Shown: piece by piece, positions 16,368 through 24,952 of the stretch | Layout of the letters: every line of letters begins with the position of its first letter | Numbering within the stretch: the stretch's first letter is position 1 | Origin: Flavobacteriaceae bacterium | GTDB taxonomy: Bacteria; Bacteroidota; Bacteroidia; Flavobacteriales; Flavobacteriaceae | Reading direction: 5' to 3' | NCBI GenBank assembly: GCA_004762155.1 | Contig: SIHP01000001.1 | Span: forward strand, 558,001 to 622,000 | DNA length: 64,000 bases | Translations under genes and position numbers: made by a program | The notes under the pieces: model-generated | Seen by the model: the letters and a program-made list of their open reading frames with translations, nothing else | What the model was told of the DNA's origin: nothing | The model's database searches: none

Positions 16368-17393
16368 TTATCCTTTTACAAAATCCTGTATTTCAGAAAC
16401 AAATAGCGCTTCATTATTTAAAAAAACACTTTTAATTTCTATATAATTTATGTTTGTGATTTGATCAACCAATCTTACATAATCTTTTTCTGTTGTTAGT
16501 ATTAGTTTTTCTTTTGATCCAACATCATTAGAAACAGTATTGATTTTTGCGATATCTTCTTTAGAAAAATGATGATGATCAGGGTATTTTAGATGCAAAA
16601 AAGAAATCTCTTTTGATTTTAAATAATTTAATAAAGGATTTGGATTTGCAATTCCTGTTACTAAAACAACTTCTTTGGTTTTTAAGTCGGTTATATGAAG
16701 CTTTTTTTTTCCTTTTAATTCCTCATTATACTCAATAGCTGTAAAAAACAGTTTTTGATTTGGCAATACATTTAACTTTACAATTATCTGTTGTTGCTCT
16801 TCTTTTGATAACTCTTTTGGACATTTTGTAACAATAATTGCGTGTGCTCTCTTTGCTCCTCTTCTCGCCTCTCTTAAATTACCTGTTGGCAATAAATAAT
16901 CATCAGAAAACAAATCATTATACTTGGTTAATAAAACATAATAACCTGCTGTTACTTTTCTATGTTGATAAGCATCATCTAACAATACAATCTCTGGCGA
17001 AAGTTCTTGATTCATTAGCTGATTAATTCCATTTGTTCTATCAGCATCAACAGCAACGGTAATATTTTCAAACTTTTTAAAAAATTGTAAAGGCTCATCA
17101 CCTACATCTTCTGCTGAATTATTTTGATTTACGATCTGAAAACCTTTTGTTTTTCGTTTATATCCTCTACTTAAAACTGCTGTTTTATAAGTATCTTGTA
17201 ATAGTCGTATTAAATATTCTATTTGAGGAGTTTTTCCGGTACCACCAACATTTAAATTACCAACAGCAATTACAGGAATAACAAATGAAGTGGATTTTAA
17301 AACACCTAAATCAAACAATTTATTACGTATACTTGTAATACAATTATATAAAATTGAAAACGGAAATAATATAAAACGAAATACTCTCATCAA
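16368..17393 (-). CDS. lpxK: Tetraacyldisaccharide 4'-kinase
   Basis: A 341-residue inner-membrane-associated kinase that phosphorylates the lipid A precursor disaccharide at the 4' position. An N-terminal amphipathic/membrane segment (residues 1-20) is followed by the P-loop region VGNLNVGGTGKTP (about residues 44-56). Length and the SRGYKRKTKG motif fit LpxK. It starts 50 bases from the divergently transcribed Nif3-like gene. Confidence 0.95.
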   Translation of the reverse strand: MMRVFRFILFPFSILYNCITSIRNKLFDLGVLKSTSFVIPVIAVGNLNVGGTGKTPQIEYLIRLLQDTYKTAVLSRGYKRKTKGFQIVNQNNSAEDVGDEPLQFFKKFENITVAVDADRTNGINQLMNQELSPEIVLLDDAYQHRKVTAGYYVLLTKYNDLFSDDYLLPTGNLREARRGAKRAHAIIVTKCPKELSKEEQQQIIVKLNVLPNQKLFFTAIEYNEELKGKKKLHITDLKTKEVVLVTGIANPNPLLNYLKSKEISFLHLKYPDHHHFSKEDIAKINTVSNDVGSKEKLILTTEKDYVRLVDQITNINYIEIKSVFLNNEALFVSEIQDFVKG

Positions 17394-17415
17394 GGCGAAA
17401 ATACATTAAAAATCT

Positions 17416-17423
17416 TAACTTTG
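17416..17423 (+). promoter_or_regulatory. -7 promoter box of the Nif3-like gene
   Basis: TAACTTTG is an exact match to the Bacteroidota -7 consensus TAnnTTTG. It lies 20 bases before the ATG at 17444, which would give a very short untranslated leader. No convincing -33 element is seen at the expected distance. Confidence 0.5.
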
Positions 17424-17443
17424 ATTTTAGTTAAAAAATATTT

Positions 17444-18538
17444 ATGAAGATAAAAAACATTACCGATTACATAGAAGAACTTGCTCCACTTGCCTATGCA
17501 GAAGATTTTGACAATGTTGGTTTACTTGTTGGTAATTACAATACAGATGTTACTGGTGTTTTGGTTACCTTAGACACTTTAGAAGATACTATTGACGAAG
17601 CAATTGCTAAAAACTGTAATTTAGTAGTTAGTTTTCATCCAATTATTTTTAGCGGCCTTAAAAAATTAAACGGAAATAATTATGTAGAACGTGTTGTTTT
17701 AAAAGCTATTAAAAACGACATTGCTATTTATGCCACACATACTGCTTTAGACAATTCAAAGAATGGTGTTTCTGCTAAAATGTGCGAAGTTTTAGGATTA
17801 AAAAACACTGAAATCTTAATTCCGAAAAAGAAAATCATAAAAAAACTTACTACTTATATTCCTGTAGCAGACGCTAATAATTTAAGAAACAAATTATTTA
17901 AAGTTGGTGCTGGTGATATTGGTAATTATGATTATTGTAGTTTTAATACTAACGGAAAAGGAAGTTTTAGAGGAAAAGAAAACTCAAATCAAGTTATTGG
18001 TGTTGAAGGTAAGCTTCACGTAGAAGATGAAACTTGTATTAATATACTTTTTGAAGGATATCTTGAACGTAAAATTTTAGATACACTTTTTAAAAACCAT
18101 CCTTACAAAGAAGTTGCATACGAAATCATCACCTTAAATAATGCGAATCAAAATGTAGGAATGGGAATGATTGGAGAACTATCGTCTGAATTTAACGAGA
18201 ACATTTTTTTAGAATTTATAAAGAAAACGTTTAAAACAGGTGTTGTTCGTCATTCTAATTTATTACACAAAAACATAAAAAGAGTAGCTGTTTTAGGTGG
18301 CTCAGGTAGTTTTGCAATTGACAATGCAATTAGAGCGAATGCAGATGTTTATATAAGTTCTGATTTTAAATATCACGACTTTTTTAAGGCAGAAAATAAG
18401 ATTTTATTGGCAGATGTTGGGCATTATGAAAGCGAACAGTTTACAAAAAACCTTTTAGTTGAGTATCTTACCAAAAAATTTAGTAATTTTGCAATTATTT
18501 TAAGTGAAAAAAATACAAATCCAATACACTATATTTAA
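17444..18538 (+). CDS. Nif3-like dinuclear metal centre protein
   Basis: A 364-residue member of the NIF3/YbgI/YqfO family, toroidal hexamers with a two-metal site. Ligand-type motifs SFHPIIFSG (about residues 64-72), THTALDN (about 102-108) and the C-terminal GHYESEQF (about 326-333) are visible. The insert between the two halves (about 125-240) marks the longer YqfO type. It is often linked to GTP cyclohydrolase I-like fold functions, but its role is not settled. Three bases separate it from the next gene. Confidence 0.92.
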   Translation: MKIKNITDYIEELAPLAYAEDFDNVGLLVGNYNTDVTGVLVTLDTLEDTIDEAIAKNCNLVVSFHPIIFSGLKKLNGNNYVERVVLKAIKNDIAIYATHTALDNSKNGVSAKMCEVLGLKNTEILIPKKKIIKKLTTYIPVADANNLRNKLFKVGAGDIGNYDYCSFNTNGKGSFRGKENSNQVIGVEGKLHVEDETCINILFEGYLERKILDTLFKNHPYKEVAYEIITLNNANQNVGMGMIGELSSEFNENIFLEFIKKTFKTGVVRHSNLLHKNIKRVAVLGGSGSFAIDNAIRANADVYISSDFKYHDFFKAENKILLADVGHYESEQFTKNLLVEYLTKKFSNFAIILSEKNTNPIHYI

Positions 18539-18541
18539 CAG

Positions 18542-19312
18542 ATGGCAAAAAAAGAAGTAACGGTAGAAGAGAAACTAAGAGCCTTATACGATTTACAGTT
18601 AATTGACTCTAGAATAGATGAAATTAGAAATGTACGTGGTGAATTACCTTTAGAAGTTGAAGATTTAGAAGATGAAGTTGCCGGATTAAACACTAGAGTA
18701 GCTAATTTAGCACAAGATGTTACTAATTTAGATACAGACATTAGCAATAAGAAATTAGCTATGGATGAATCTAAAAACTTAATTACAAAGTACGAAGAAC
18801 AACAAAAAAACGTACGTAACAATCGTGAATTTGATTCTTTAACTAAAGAAGTTGAATACCAAGAATTGGAAATTCAATTAGCTGAGAAAAGAATTAAAGA
18901 GTTTAAAGTTAAAATCTCTCAAAAGAACGAGGTAATTAAAGAAACTAAAGCTAGGTTAACTTTACAACAAAATCATTTAGAGCACAAAAAAAATGAACTA
19001 AATGACATTTTAAAAGAAACTGAAAAGGAAGAAGAGCTATTAAATAAAAAATCTGAAGAATATTCTAAATCTATAGACCAACATTTATTAAATGCTTACA
19101 ACAGAATTAGAACTAAAGTTAAGAATGGATTAGCTGTTGTTTCTATTGAACGTGGTGCTTCTGGAGGTTCTTTCTTTACAATTCCACCTCAGGTGCAATT
19201 AGAGATCGCTAACAGAAAGAAAATCACTATTGACGAACACAGTGGTCGTATTTTAGTGGATGCTGCTTTAGCACAAGAAGAAAAAGAAAAAATTGACGGC
19301 TTATTTGCTTAA
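18542..19312 (+). CDS. Coiled-coil protein of the zinc-ribbon CT398/zf-RING_7 family, cysteines lost
   Basis: A 256-residue protein with a long coiled coil (about residues 10-180) and a C-terminal module that matches the C4-type zinc-ribbon family (PPQVQLEIANRK ... SGRILVD). The zinc ligands expected there are gone: the C-terminal part has no cysteine, with SGGSFF and DEHSGR where CxxC pairs normally sit. The protein is usually encoded next to Nif3-like genes in Bacteroidota, and here follows it by three bases. Its function is unknown. Confidence 0.85.
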   Translation: MAKKEVTVEEKLRALYDLQLIDSRIDEIRNVRGELPLEVEDLEDEVAGLNTRVANLAQDVTNLDTDISNKKLAMDESKNLITKYEEQQKNVRNNREFDSLTKEVEYQELEIQLAEKRIKEFKVKISQKNEVIKETKARLTLQQNHLEHKKNELNDILKETEKEEELLNKKSEEYSKSIDQHLLNAYNRIRTKVKNGLAVVSIERGASGGSFFTIPPQVQLEIANRKKITIDEHSGRILVDAALAQEEKEKIDGLFA

Positions 19313-19332
19313 TCTTTTTTAAAATATATTTT

Positions 19333-19359
19333 AAAAGCTCTCATTTTTTGAGAGCTTTT
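19333..19359 (+). terminator. Terminator after the Nif3/zinc-ribbon operon
   Basis: AAAAGCTCTCA pairs with TGAGAGCTTTT around a TTTTT loop and is followed by a run of Ts. Confidence 0.92.
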
Positions 19360-19402
19360 TTTATTTCTTTAACTTTAAGAACACCTAAACAACTACAACA
19401 TC

Positions 19403-19471
19403 ATGAGCAAACCTATTTTAAGCACTGAAATAATTGATTACATCAACAAAAGCATACTTTGTTGGTTCTAA
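19403..19471 (+). pseudogene. Truncated PNPOx-like gene start, copy 1
   Basis: Encodes MSKPILSTEIIDYINKSI followed by LCWF and a stop. This resembles the N-terminus of the pyridoxamine 5'-phosphate oxidase-like flavoprotein family, whose members typically start with ...LTTEIIDFINKSVLCWLAT. The sequence breaks off after LCW, where the family would continue with about 120 more residues. A sister fragment at 19755 breaks at the same codon. The two differ mostly at synonymous third positions, so both were once under protein-level selection. Confidence 0.6.
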
Positions 19472-19555
19472 CAAAAAACACCTTATCCAACAACAAACTT
19501 TACTAATTATAAAAATTATTTATTCCTTTTTTTACTTTATACTTAACTACTAACT

Positions 19556-19689
19556 GCTCCCGCTAGTATTTATTAATACCAAGTAACCCTTAGTAATAAC
19601 AAAAACTAGCTCACAAAATAATGTAGCGTAGCTTTATAAAATTATTGTTACTTACTCAGTTATGCCACTAGAAATATTCTAGCGGTAGC
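19556..19689. repeat. REP-type palindromic element 1 (BIME-like)
   Basis: A 134-bp element with inverted ends: GCTCCCGCTAG at the left (19556-19566) and CTAGCGGTAGC at the right (19679-19689). The right end is part of a hairpin (CTAGAAATATTCTAG). The inside carries ACAAAAACTAGCTCACA and TGTAGCGTAGCTTTATA, which match the other two family members at 22582-22670 and 22922-23069. It lies exactly between the two truncated PNPOx-like fragments. Confidence 0.7.
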
Positions 19690-19754
19690 ACATACTCGGA
19701 CACATTAAGACCCATATGGGAAATTATTTTAACTCAACCAAGAACTAGAATATC

Positions 19755-19817
19755 ATGAACACTATTTTAAGTACAGAGATCATTGATTGCATTAACAAAA
19801 GTGTACTTTGTTGGTTG
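19755..19817 (+). pseudogene. Truncated PNPOx-like gene start, copy 2
   Basis: Encodes MNTILSTEIIDCINKSV followed by LCWL, then unrelated sequence. Across the 18 codons shared with copy 1, six third positions differ silently and only three codons change the residue. It breaks off at the same place, after the codons for LCW. The open frame runs on to a stop at 19880, overlapping the 3' end of the convergent DUF922 gene, but this extension has no likeness to the family. Confidence 0.6.
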
Positions 19818-19830
19818 GGTAGACAAACCA

Positions 19831-20373
19831 TTAAGAACCAAAGGAAAAAAAACTTAAACTTTTTAGTTCTTCTTTAACTTTTTTAGACCATTTAATTTGG
19901 CTCTTTTTATTTAAACCAAAATTAGTTGCTTTATCAAATTTCTTAGAATATTGATTAATACTATCTATATATGTATAAAAATTACTAATTTTATCTTTGC
20001 ATTTTTTAAGGGTATTATTTCTTTTTCTTATTCTTCTACAAATCAGCTCATATATATCGAAATGTAATTGTTCGTGTTCTAACAATTGAATATTTTTTAC
20101 TCTTATAAATGATTGGTTTTTATTAAAAACACTCAGTACTACTAAATTACAATTACCTTTGACAAGATTAGTTACAATTGGCATAATAGTCAAATTGGAT
20201 AAAGCTGATGCGTTATTAAACTTTTTATTAAACTTATTTTCCTTTAAGTTAAAATCTTTAAATTTTAATCTCTCCTTACTCCAAATAATAATAGAATCGT
20301 TACTTTGACTAAAAATATTTAAACAATTTATAAGCACAATAAAAATTAACGCATTTTGTCTTCTCTTTTTCAT
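19831..20373 (-). CDS. DUF922-like secreted protein with HExxH motif
   Basis: A 180-residue protein with a signal peptide (about residues 1-22, ending NIFSQ) and the motif LLEHEQLHFDIYELICRR (about residues 98-115). The HEQLH core fits an HExxH zincin, and the layout matches DUF922 proteins, predicted secreted zinc proteases. The substrate is unknown. It sits downstream of a membrane protein gene on the same strand (22 bases apart). Confidence 0.65.
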   Translation of the reverse strand: MKKRRQNALIFIVLINCLNIFSQSNDSIIIWSKERLKFKDFNLKENKFNKKFNNASALSNLTIMPIVTNLVKGNCNLVVLSVFNKNQSFIRVKNIQLLEHEQLHFDIYELICRRIRKRNNTLKKCKDKISNFYTYIDSINQYSKKFDKATNFGLNKKSQIKWSKKVKEELKSLSFFSFGS

Positions 20374-20395
20374 AATAAATATTAATGTTTTTTGA

Positions 20396-21571
20396 TTAGT
20401 CTAACATTTTAAGTTCTTCTATGTCTTTATTATCAAACATATTTTTCACCTTAGAAATAAATCCTTTTTCTAAATTTAAGTTTAGTAATTCATCTTTCTC
20501 TAAAACTTTCATTCCTAGTTCTTCAATTATTTCATTAAAGTGATTTCTATAAGATCTATTTAGTAATAAAAACACATCTCCTTCTTCTGTTATTATTTTA
20601 GAACTTAAATATCCCTCAGAAATACTCCCCTTTCTTAAAGTTACTTTTTCCTCTTTATTAGAAATCAGCAATTTATGCTTCACAAGATAAAAAGTCTCAT
20701 TTTGTTTTTCTAAACTTACAATGGTACCTTTTTTAAATTTTTGAGTTTTTTCTTTTGTGTATACTTTTATTGAAAAAGTATCATTATGACTTAATAATCT
20801 TTCTTTACTTTTAAAGATATTGAGTATTGGATGAATAAACAAATACGTTGTTTTAGAGACCAGTCGTAATGATTTTTTATACATCGCCAATGCTATTAAA
20901 AATAATACTGCAGAAAGTATTACTGATAGTGTTGGATAGAATATGCTAATCCCAATAAAAAACACCGTTAAAACGATTTTCACAACCTCTAAAACGGCAT
21001 CAATAAATGGTATTGGAGTTAAAAAAATTAAAATATCAATAAAAAAACGCACCGTAGTGACTATTACTAAAAAACAAACAGAAACTAGTAATGCTATTAC
21101 TGTCTTTAAACTTATAGACAATATACTTGCTTGTTGGTATATTTCATTTTGATCAGAAATCCCAACAAAAGAAGGCGCTAAAATTACAATTACATTTATG
21201 AGAATTGCTGCATGATTAGACAAATAATTATCTGCCAAACCTAAAACAGCAGTTGCTTTGTTTGTTTTAAAAACAGTACCAACAAGTGCTGTAAAAAGAA
21301 AAAGCAACCCAAATAAAAAGAGGATAATCCAGCTATCAAAAAAAGGATTCGTGGCTACAAAATCATTATGAACTCCTAATTTAGAAAGAAGAGAAGTTAA
21401 AAACACTGTTGCATAAGGATTAATTCCCATTGGAAGTAATTGTGATAATTGTGCAACTAATCCATCGTTCGCATTAACTGCACTAATTGCAGATTCACTA
21501 TTTTGTGCAACTATTAAAATTGGTAATAACACTAGAAGGATTACAAATCCTAATAACCTTTTCTTTTTCAT
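20396..21571 (-). CDS. Multi-pass membrane protein, DUF4126-like N-terminal half
   Basis: A membrane protein of 391 residues from the second Met. An upstream ATG at 21592 would add seven basic residues (MRKRVII). A signal peptide-like segment is followed by about eight hydrophobic segments up to residue about 250, then a soluble basic C-terminal domain. The segment MGINPYATVFLTSLLSKLG resembles the opening of DUF4126 membrane proteins. I do not recognise the C-terminal part, and no function can be given. It is followed by the DUF922-like gene. Confidence 0.7.
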   Translation of the reverse strand: MKKKRLLGFVILLVLLPILIVAQNSESAISAVNANDGLVAQLSQLLPMGINPYATVFLTSLLSKLGVHNDFVATNPFFDSWIILFLFGLLFLFTALVGTVFKTNKATAVLGLADNYLSNHAAILINVIVILAPSFVGISDQNEIYQQASILSISLKTVIALLVSVCFLVIVTTVRFFIDILIFLTPIPFIDAVLEVVKIVLTVFFIGISIFYPTLSVILSAVLFLIALAMYKKSLRLVSKTTYLFIHPILNIFKSKERLLSHNDTFSIKVYTKEKTQKFKKGTIVSLEKQNETFYLVKHKLLISNKEEKVTLRKGSISEGYLSSKIITEEGDVFLLLNRSYRNHFNEIIEELGMKVLEKDELLNLNLEKGFISKVKNMFDNKDIEELKMLD

Positions 21572-21592
21572 AATAATTACTCTTTTTCTCAA

Positions 21593-21890
21593 AAATAGAA
21601 TAATTAATACGAAGAATCAAATAATTATATTTTGAGTGAAATTATACGTTTAATTTACTATACTTCTGATAAACTACATTACCATTCTCTAGCGCGATTT
21701 TCTATAGCGTGACTAACAATTATAAGATATATTTCTAATATTCTTATACTCGTATTATATATGCATAATAAAAAAAGGTACACTTTACAAAAGCGCACCA
21801 ATTACATTCGTTTTTTTATTTTATTACATTATCCCTTCCTAAGTTGAAGTAAAGTCTTTTAAAAGAAGTATTCCTTACATTATTTAGTGC
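21593..21890. other. Intergenic stretch without a gene
   Basis: About 300 bases between the membrane protein gene and the transposase. A possible worn REP-like piece, CTCTAGCGCGATTTTCTATAGCG (21687-21709), is the only recognisable feature. Nothing else is seen. Confidence 0.5.
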
Positions 21891-22460
21891 TTATTTGTTC
21901 TGGGTAGCGATAAAGCCAGGCTTATCAATTTCTAAAACAGTATTATCATCTTGATAATTTCTTGCACTAGAATATTTCCAATCTATTGGGTCAGTTACAA
22001 AACCTGTTGCTACAGGATTATTATTAATATAATCTATTTTTTGTTTGATAACTTTTTCGCTCCACAATGCTATAGGTTTATTATGTTGTTGCCAAAATTG
22101 ATGTTTTGATGTTGTTGCATTTTTTTCGCCTGCTCTTTTAAACATCCACAACAACCATTCTTTTCTGCTTTCTTGCGGGTTATTTTCTATAACCTCAATA
22201 AGCTTCTTTGAAGTATGTCTTTTAAAATCTCTCAGTAATTCTGAGGGTTGGTCTTTGGCTGAACGAAATATGAAATGTACATGACTTGGCATAAAACAAT
22301 AACAATACAATTCCATCCCTTTTTCTTTTTTACAATACGCAACACTTTCTGCTAAAACATTAAAATATACTTGTCTTGTAAAGACATCTATCCAGTTTAT
22401 AGTTGCAAAACTTACAAAATATAAACCTGATTTATCATGGAATTTATAATTTCTACTCAT
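21891..22460 (-). CDS. REP-associated tyrosine transposase (Y1/HUH)
   Basis: A 189-residue single-strand transposase of the RAYT/IS200-like group. The HUH motif is in CFMPSHVHFIF (His60, His62), and candidate catalytic tyrosines are in KIDYINNNPVATG and WKYSSARNY toward the C-terminus. RAYTs are single-copy domesticated enzymes associated with REP palindromes. A family of such palindromes lies nearby, with one copy 122 bases upstream of this gene, so the enzyme probably mobilises, or once mobilised, those elements. No inverted repeats or direct repeats of a classical IS were found around it. Confidence 0.9.
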   Translation of the reverse strand: MSRNYKFHDKSGLYFVSFATINWIDVFTRQVYFNVLAESVAYCKKEKGMELYCYCFMPSHVHFIFRSAKDQPSELLRDFKRHTSKKLIEVIENNPQESRKEWLLWMFKRAGEKNATTSKHQFWQQHNKPIALWSEKVIKQKIDYINNNPVATGFVTDPIDWKYSSARNYQDDNTVLEIDKPGFIATQNK

Positions 22461-22581
22461 AGCACAACTAAACTACAAAAAACATTTTTAAACTTCACTA
22501 CTATTAGTATTTAAACATAAAATCATTTAATACAAAATTTAATAATTATAAATCTTACTATTTTACATTTTAATAGGTATC

Positions 22582-22670
22582 GCTATCGCCGTTAGTATTC
22601 ACTAGTGGCAACATTGCCAAGAAAACAAAAACTACCTCACAAATTAATATAAAGCAGCTTCTTTTATATT
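22582..22670. repeat. REP-type element 2 (partial)
   Basis: Starts GCTATCGCCGTTAGTATT and includes CACTAGTGGCAA and ACAAAAACTACCTCACA, matching the left two-thirds of the elements at 19556 and 22922. The right-hand inverted end is missing. It lies 122 bases from the start of the RAYT gene. Confidence 0.6.
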
Positions 22671-22703
22671 TTTAACTATTTTTGAAAATCAATAAATGCC
22701 ATT

Positions 22704-22847
22704 ATGTATAAAGTACTTGCCAGAATAAACAAAGTATTATTACCCAGTTTTAGTAAACAACGATTGGATTTAGCAAAAGCAAAAAAATGGCAATTAGCCA
22801 TTATTGGATGGAAATATTTTATTACAAAAAAAGCTTTGGACTCTTAA
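22704..22847 (+). CDS. Small basic protein, 47 residues
   Basis: A 47-codon frame on the plus strand, MYKVLARINKVLLP followed by a Lys/Arg-rich and hydrophobic stretch and ending KKALDS. Codon use matches the neighbours and the sequence resembles a short conserved protein that I recall from other flavobacterial genomes (similar starts of the form MxKLLAKINKxxLPSFxK); such genes are sometimes labelled SsrA-binding, which I cannot verify. It has no partner gene and lies between two REP-type elements. Function unknown. Confidence 0.65.
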   Translation: MYKVLARINKVLLPSFSKQRLDLAKAKKWQLAIIGWKYFITKKALDS

Positions 22848-22921
22848 TATTTAGATGACATTAACTAAGCCACCAATTACAAAATCTATTACTCTTCAAC
22901 TTTAATTTTTAACACCTAACA

Positions 22922-23069
22922 GCTACCGCTAGTATTCACTAATGGAAAATACTGCTTAGAAATAACAAAAACTACCTTACAACCTAATGTAAAGTAGTTT
23001 TATATATTATTTCTTCAATAACTGTTATCGCTTACTAACACTCGCCACTAGCTACAAGCTAGCGGGAGC
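22922..23069. repeat. REP-type palindromic element 3 (BIME-like)
   Basis: A 148-bp element with inverted ends GCTACCGCTAG (22922-22932) and CTAGCGGGAGC (23059-23069). Inside are the hairpin AAAACTACCTTACA ... TGTAAAGTAGTTTT (one mismatch) and, at the right end, CTAGCTACAAGCTAG. The internal sequence aligns with element 1. It stops eight bases before the flank of the group II intron. Confidence 0.7.
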
Positions 23070-23130
23070 GGGGGGCTTTACTCTGACATAGTCAAGTAGG
23101 TACAGGGAATTTCACCCCATACCTCTCACA

Positions 23131-23164
23131 GAACCGTACGTGATAGTCTCCCATCATACGGCTC
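23131..23164 (-). ncRNA. Group II intron domain V
   Basis: A 34-nt hairpin on the minus strand. The lower stem GAGCCGUAUG pairs with CGUACGGUUC, the AGC catalytic triad is at its base, and the upper stem GAUGG-GAGA-CUAUC is capped by a GNRA loop. This is the conserved heart of the ribozyme, followed by a domain VI helix with a candidate branch-point A near ACCUACUUGAC. Confidence 0.92.
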
Positions 23165-23176
23165 TTATTGTACAGT

Positions 23177-24436
23177 CTATACAAACGGATAATCAACACT
23201 CCAATGGTAAAACAGATAAGGATAAGCTTTCTTTACTTTTCGTAAATATTCAGCTCCTTCTCTTTTACTTCCTTTGAATCGTTTGTATCTATTCAACACC
23301 CATTTAATAAGCCTGTTATGCAAATTCCTAAATACACCTTTTAAACTCATTTTTCTAAACTTCTCATAATAATGCATCCACCCTCGAATCTTAGGATTGA
23401 GTAACTCTGCAATATCACTAATTGAAGCTGTAGACCATTTATGAAACCTTGTGTCTCGTATCTCTTTTATCATTTGTTGATATTTCGATGTACTCACACT
23501 TTCTCCATAGCCTAAAAACATACCACCTCTTTTGGATGGTTTACTCATAGGACGAAAACTAAATCCTAGAAAATCAAATTGAACTTTCTTTTTCTTTAAT
23601 TTTCTACGGTAATCTTTACAATAAACAATCTTCGTCTTTTCTGGATGGAGTTCTAAATCACAATCCTTCAAACGTTTATTTATTTTCTGTAAGACTTCTT
23701 TTGCTTCTTCTTCTGTACCACAATGGATGATAGCATCATCTGCATATCGAACAAATGGTAACTTTGGATAATGAATTCGAAACCACTTATCAAAACCATA
23801 ATGCAAATATAAGTTCGCTAATAATGGACTGATTACGCCTCCTTGAGGCGTTCCTCTTTTATTAGCTTTTCTTATACCACTTGATAATTCTAACTTTTCT
23901 GCTTCTAACCATCTTTGAATATACATTGTCATCCAACCTTCTTCTACATGTAATTCTAATGCTTTTAATAGCTTCTTATGATTTACCGTATCAAAGAATT
24001 TTGAAATGTCTAAATCAATAACCCAAGCGTATTGCCTTACATTCTTGCGAACTTCATACAACGCTTGATGACTACTTTTCATTGGACGATAACCATAAGA
24101 AGAATCATCAAATATAGCTTCTAAGCGTGGCTCTAAAAGTGTTTTTACTACTTGCTGACCAATACGGTCTGCAATCGTTGGAATACCCAAGATGCGTGAT
24201 TCTCCATTGCCTTTGGGGATTTTTACTTGCTTAACAGCTGGTGGAAAATAACTCCCCGAAGATAAACGATTCCAAAGTTTGTATAGGTTGTCTTCTAAAT
24301 TTACCTCAAATTGCTCGAGACTTATTCCATCGACACCTGAACCTCCTTTGTTCTTCTTTACCTTTTTAAAAGCTTCCCAAACCATTTGTTTGCTTATGGG
24401 AATAGTCTTTGATTTTTCTTTGAAAATTCTACTCAT
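23177..24436 (-). CDS. ltrA: Group II intron reverse transcriptase/maturase
   Basis: A 419-residue intron-encoded protein. Reverse transcriptase blocks are visible: the fingers region with GVDGISLEQFE, SSYGYRPMKSSHQAL, WVIDLDISKFFDTVNH, GTPQGGVISPLLANLYLH and the catalytic YADD (about residues 231-234). A maturase (X) domain follows (LNPKIRGWMHYYEKF). There is no C-terminal HNH endonuclease domain, so mobility would be of the endonuclease-lacking type. The gene lies in domain IV of the intron. Confidence 0.95.
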   Translation of the reverse strand: MSRIFKEKSKTIPISKQMVWEAFKKVKKNKGGSGVDGISLEQFEVNLEDNLYKLWNRLSSGSYFPPAVKQVKIPKGNGESRILGIPTIADRIGQQVVKTLLEPRLEAIFDDSSYGYRPMKSSHQALYEVRKNVRQYAWVIDLDISKFFDTVNHKKLLKALELHVEEGWMTMYIQRWLEAEKLELSSGIRKANKRGTPQGGVISPLLANLYLHYGFDKWFRIHYPKLPFVRYADDAIIHCGTEEEAKEVLQKINKRLKDCDLELHPEKTKIVYCKDYRRKLKKKKVQFDFLGFSFRPMSKPSKRGGMFLGYGESVSTSKYQQMIKEIRDTRFHKWSTASISDIAELLNPKIRGWMHYYEKFRKMSLKGVFRNLHNRLIKWVLNRYKRFKGSKREGAEYLRKVKKAYPYLFYHWSVDYPFV

Positions 24437-24952
24437 AAATCTGAGGTGTTTTTAAATTAAAATCTGTACAATCAAACTCCTTCGCTCCACTTTCATTACA
24501 AAAGCTTCAACACTACTACGAGTTTGTCCGCCATCTTATATTTTACGATAATTGCCTTGTTATTCCCTAACTTGAACGTTCTCTCTAAAAAAACATAAGA
24601 CTTCCTATGTTCCAAAAATAAGCCTAGATAAAAGTCATGCCTTCTTAACACCGACTGCCGCATAACCAGTAAACAGGTAACCGTTACACTTATAACAAGA
24701 CCCCTAGAATTCTTGATTTTGACAGTGAGTAACCGCTTCTCGATGCTTCTTCGAAAGGTTCGCTTTCGCTCATCTCTTTTATCCATACTTGAATCTTCCA
24801 ACAGACCCTTTTCCTTTCTCGCTTCACACAGACAAATCTCTCTATCTGCATCAGAAAGGTAGTTTGATACCCGCTCCTGCAAGCCGATATCGGTAGACCT
24901 ACTACCATCTTATTTTTAGTTACGAGAATCTTTCGATTCTCTCATAGCACAC

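Larger units (their letters stand above)
23091..24952 (-). mobile_element. Complete group II intron
   Basis: A 1,862-nt intron on the minus strand. It starts GTGTGC (24952 leftward) and ends CTACTTGAC (23091), matching the GUGYG...AY rule. It encodes its own reverse transcriptase in domain IV. Domain V is at 23131-23164 and domain VI follows. The ends are confirmed by the flanks: removing the intron rejoins TTACTCTGACATA (23078-23090) to CTAGGAGCATCAGGG (24953-24967), and an uninterrupted copy of this 28-base site lies next to it at 24975-25001. Confidence 0.92.

Noticed and set aside
21891..22460. IS200/IS605 insertion sequence
   Set aside because: The HUH transposase is present, but no terminal palindromes bounding just this gene and no TnpB partner are seen; the RAYT interpretation fits better.
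24496..24908. Two open frames of 128 and 72 codons on the minus strand
   Set aside because: They lie inside the structured 5' part (domains I-III) of the group II intron ribozyme.
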